A stretch of DNA of 34,451 nt. It comes from Saccoglossus kowalevskii. Lineage: Eukaryota > Hemichordata > Enteropneusta > Harrimaniidae. Location of the stretch: contig NW_003114961.1 in assembly GCF_000003605.2 (NCBI RefSeq), positions 51,804 through 86,254 on the forward strand. The letters are read 5' to 3'. Below are positions 33,501 to 34,451 of the stretch, piece after piece. Below the pieces are notes generated by a model. The model had not been told where the DNA came from. It worked only from the letters and a program-made list of their open reading frames with translations, and ran no database searches. Position numbers and translations under genes: made by a program. Numbering within the stretch: position 1 is the stretch's first letter; the number at the start of each line of letters is the position of its first letter.

Positions 33501-34451
33501 CAATACCACTCTCTATTGTCAACCTGCAGTCATGCGATCTCAATAAAAAAAATCACAAATTACCCTCAAAAGCTCCAAATTACAAATGTAATATCAGCCA
33601 TTCATTTGGATAATATTTTATTTCCACTTGTCACGTATTGCTCATAATTTTTTTTCAGTCATGAACACCACAATTCTGGTTACTATGGGTAATTTGTTTA
33701 CCCAGGCATAATCACTTGGCCATGGAATGAATGCAGTGTGTACAAGTACAAATATGCTGACCAAGAGTCAACCTTACAGTGGATAATCAAGCTTTGCCAT
33801 CTCTACTGCAACATGCATTAAAAAAAAAGAAGCTATGCCTCGACCACTGCTTCTATTTACAATGTGACTTTTTCAAAAAAAAATATTTTTTTCAGTATAC
33901 TAAATGCTATGTTTACGTCAATCAAACATGTTTTTCATCAAGCAGAGATTCAAGTTCTGAGTATAAATTTTTAAGTATTGCATCAACTAAATATTCATTA
34001 GCTCTAATGTATCAAATACATATGATGTATTTATTACTTTTTGACTGTCAAATTCTCTTTCAGTCTGTATGTGCCATTCTTTCACCATCTCCATAAATGT
34101 AGTGATAAGCTAACTAACTTTCTGAAAATAACCAAACACTATCTTTAAAACAGGCCAGGCCTACTGTTATAAATATGCTTCTCTGGTAATGAATGTAATT
34201 CACTTCTCAGTGACATTACCACAACAAACAAATTGATATCCATTCACATTTGTCTTATAAAAAGATGTACCGTACTATGAATTACAAACTTGTCTAATTC
34301 AAAAATAATAGAATTTAACTTGGAGAAAAGATGAAAGTTAATATAAATAAATATAATGATTTAAAATCATCTACAAATATTCTGAATAATTCCTGATTCC
34401 TACATTAATTTACACTATCCACATTGGAAAAGCTGGACTCCCCCCCCCCCC
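30538..34451 (-). other. Distal NOVA intron or 5' flank, no gene seen
   Basis: Nearly 4 kb of AT-rich sequence. I searched the minus strand for the GKGG and FYPG motifs of KH1 and did not see them. A G9-10 run lies at about 30853-30861. The short plus frame 33779-34096 is not protein-like. The window ends in C11 (34441-34451), a possible contig edge. Confidence 0.55.

Overview
The window is AT-rich, intron-containing, repeat-dense eukaryotic nuclear DNA. The two recognisable genes have GT-AG introns and metazoan-type proteins, and the spacers are full of minisatellites and small inverted-repeat transposons. A marine or other invertebrate animal is the best fit; the sequence alone does not let me name the phylum. 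There is no prokaryotic operon, CRISPR array, tRNA or rRNA that I can support.

Both recognised genes lie on the minus strand and both are incomplete. (1) Positions 4011-10009 hold the first four coding exons of a saccharopine dehydrogenase-like oxidoreductase (SCCPDH family): exon 1 9826-10009, exon 2 8689-8795, exon 3 6814-6894, exon 4 4011-4140. The exons join in frame into about 167 codons of a family that is normally about 430 residues. The remaining exons should lie to the left of position 1. (2) Positions 23179-27348 hold the last two coding exons of a NOVA-type neuronal splicing regulator: the second half of KH1 at 27200-27348, and KH2, linker and KH3 at 23179-24312, ending in a stop. 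The first half of KH1 and the N-terminus were not found up to 34451 and should lie to the right. NOVA is thus upstream of SCCPDH in the same orientation, about 13 kb apart. I see no sign that they work together.

Layout from left to right: a 59-bp satellite (1-757); a 42-bp minisatellite open in frame on both strands (about 1030-2390); an old dispersed repeat of about 255-bp period (about 3050-3750); SCCPDH exon 4; an intron with octamer-containing repeats of about 145 bp (about 4590-6800) split by a TA-flanked inverted-repeat transposon (4832-6000); exon 3; an intron with a 26-unit, 38-bp minisatellite (7687-8673) that stops 15 bp from the exon 2 splice donor; exon 2; exon 1. Next come a small foldback (10311-10450), a 50-N assembly gap inside an inverted repeat (12067-12116), two abutting MITE-like elements (14402-14813), a degenerate G/C-rich repeat (14950-15210), and a long gene-free stretch that may partly be NOVA 3' UTR. 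It contains YCAY clusters on the NOVA sense strand and a 29-bp repeat with p53-half-site-like cores. The NOVA exons follow, then about 7 kb of intron with a 68-bp triplication next to a possible pseudo-exon.

I did not find a clearly new biological system. The observations most worth following are the intronic 38-bp array carrying both AP-1 consensus sites and splice-donor-like sites, the YCAY clusters downstream of NOVA, the nested transposon with a candidate exon, and the palindrome at the gap.
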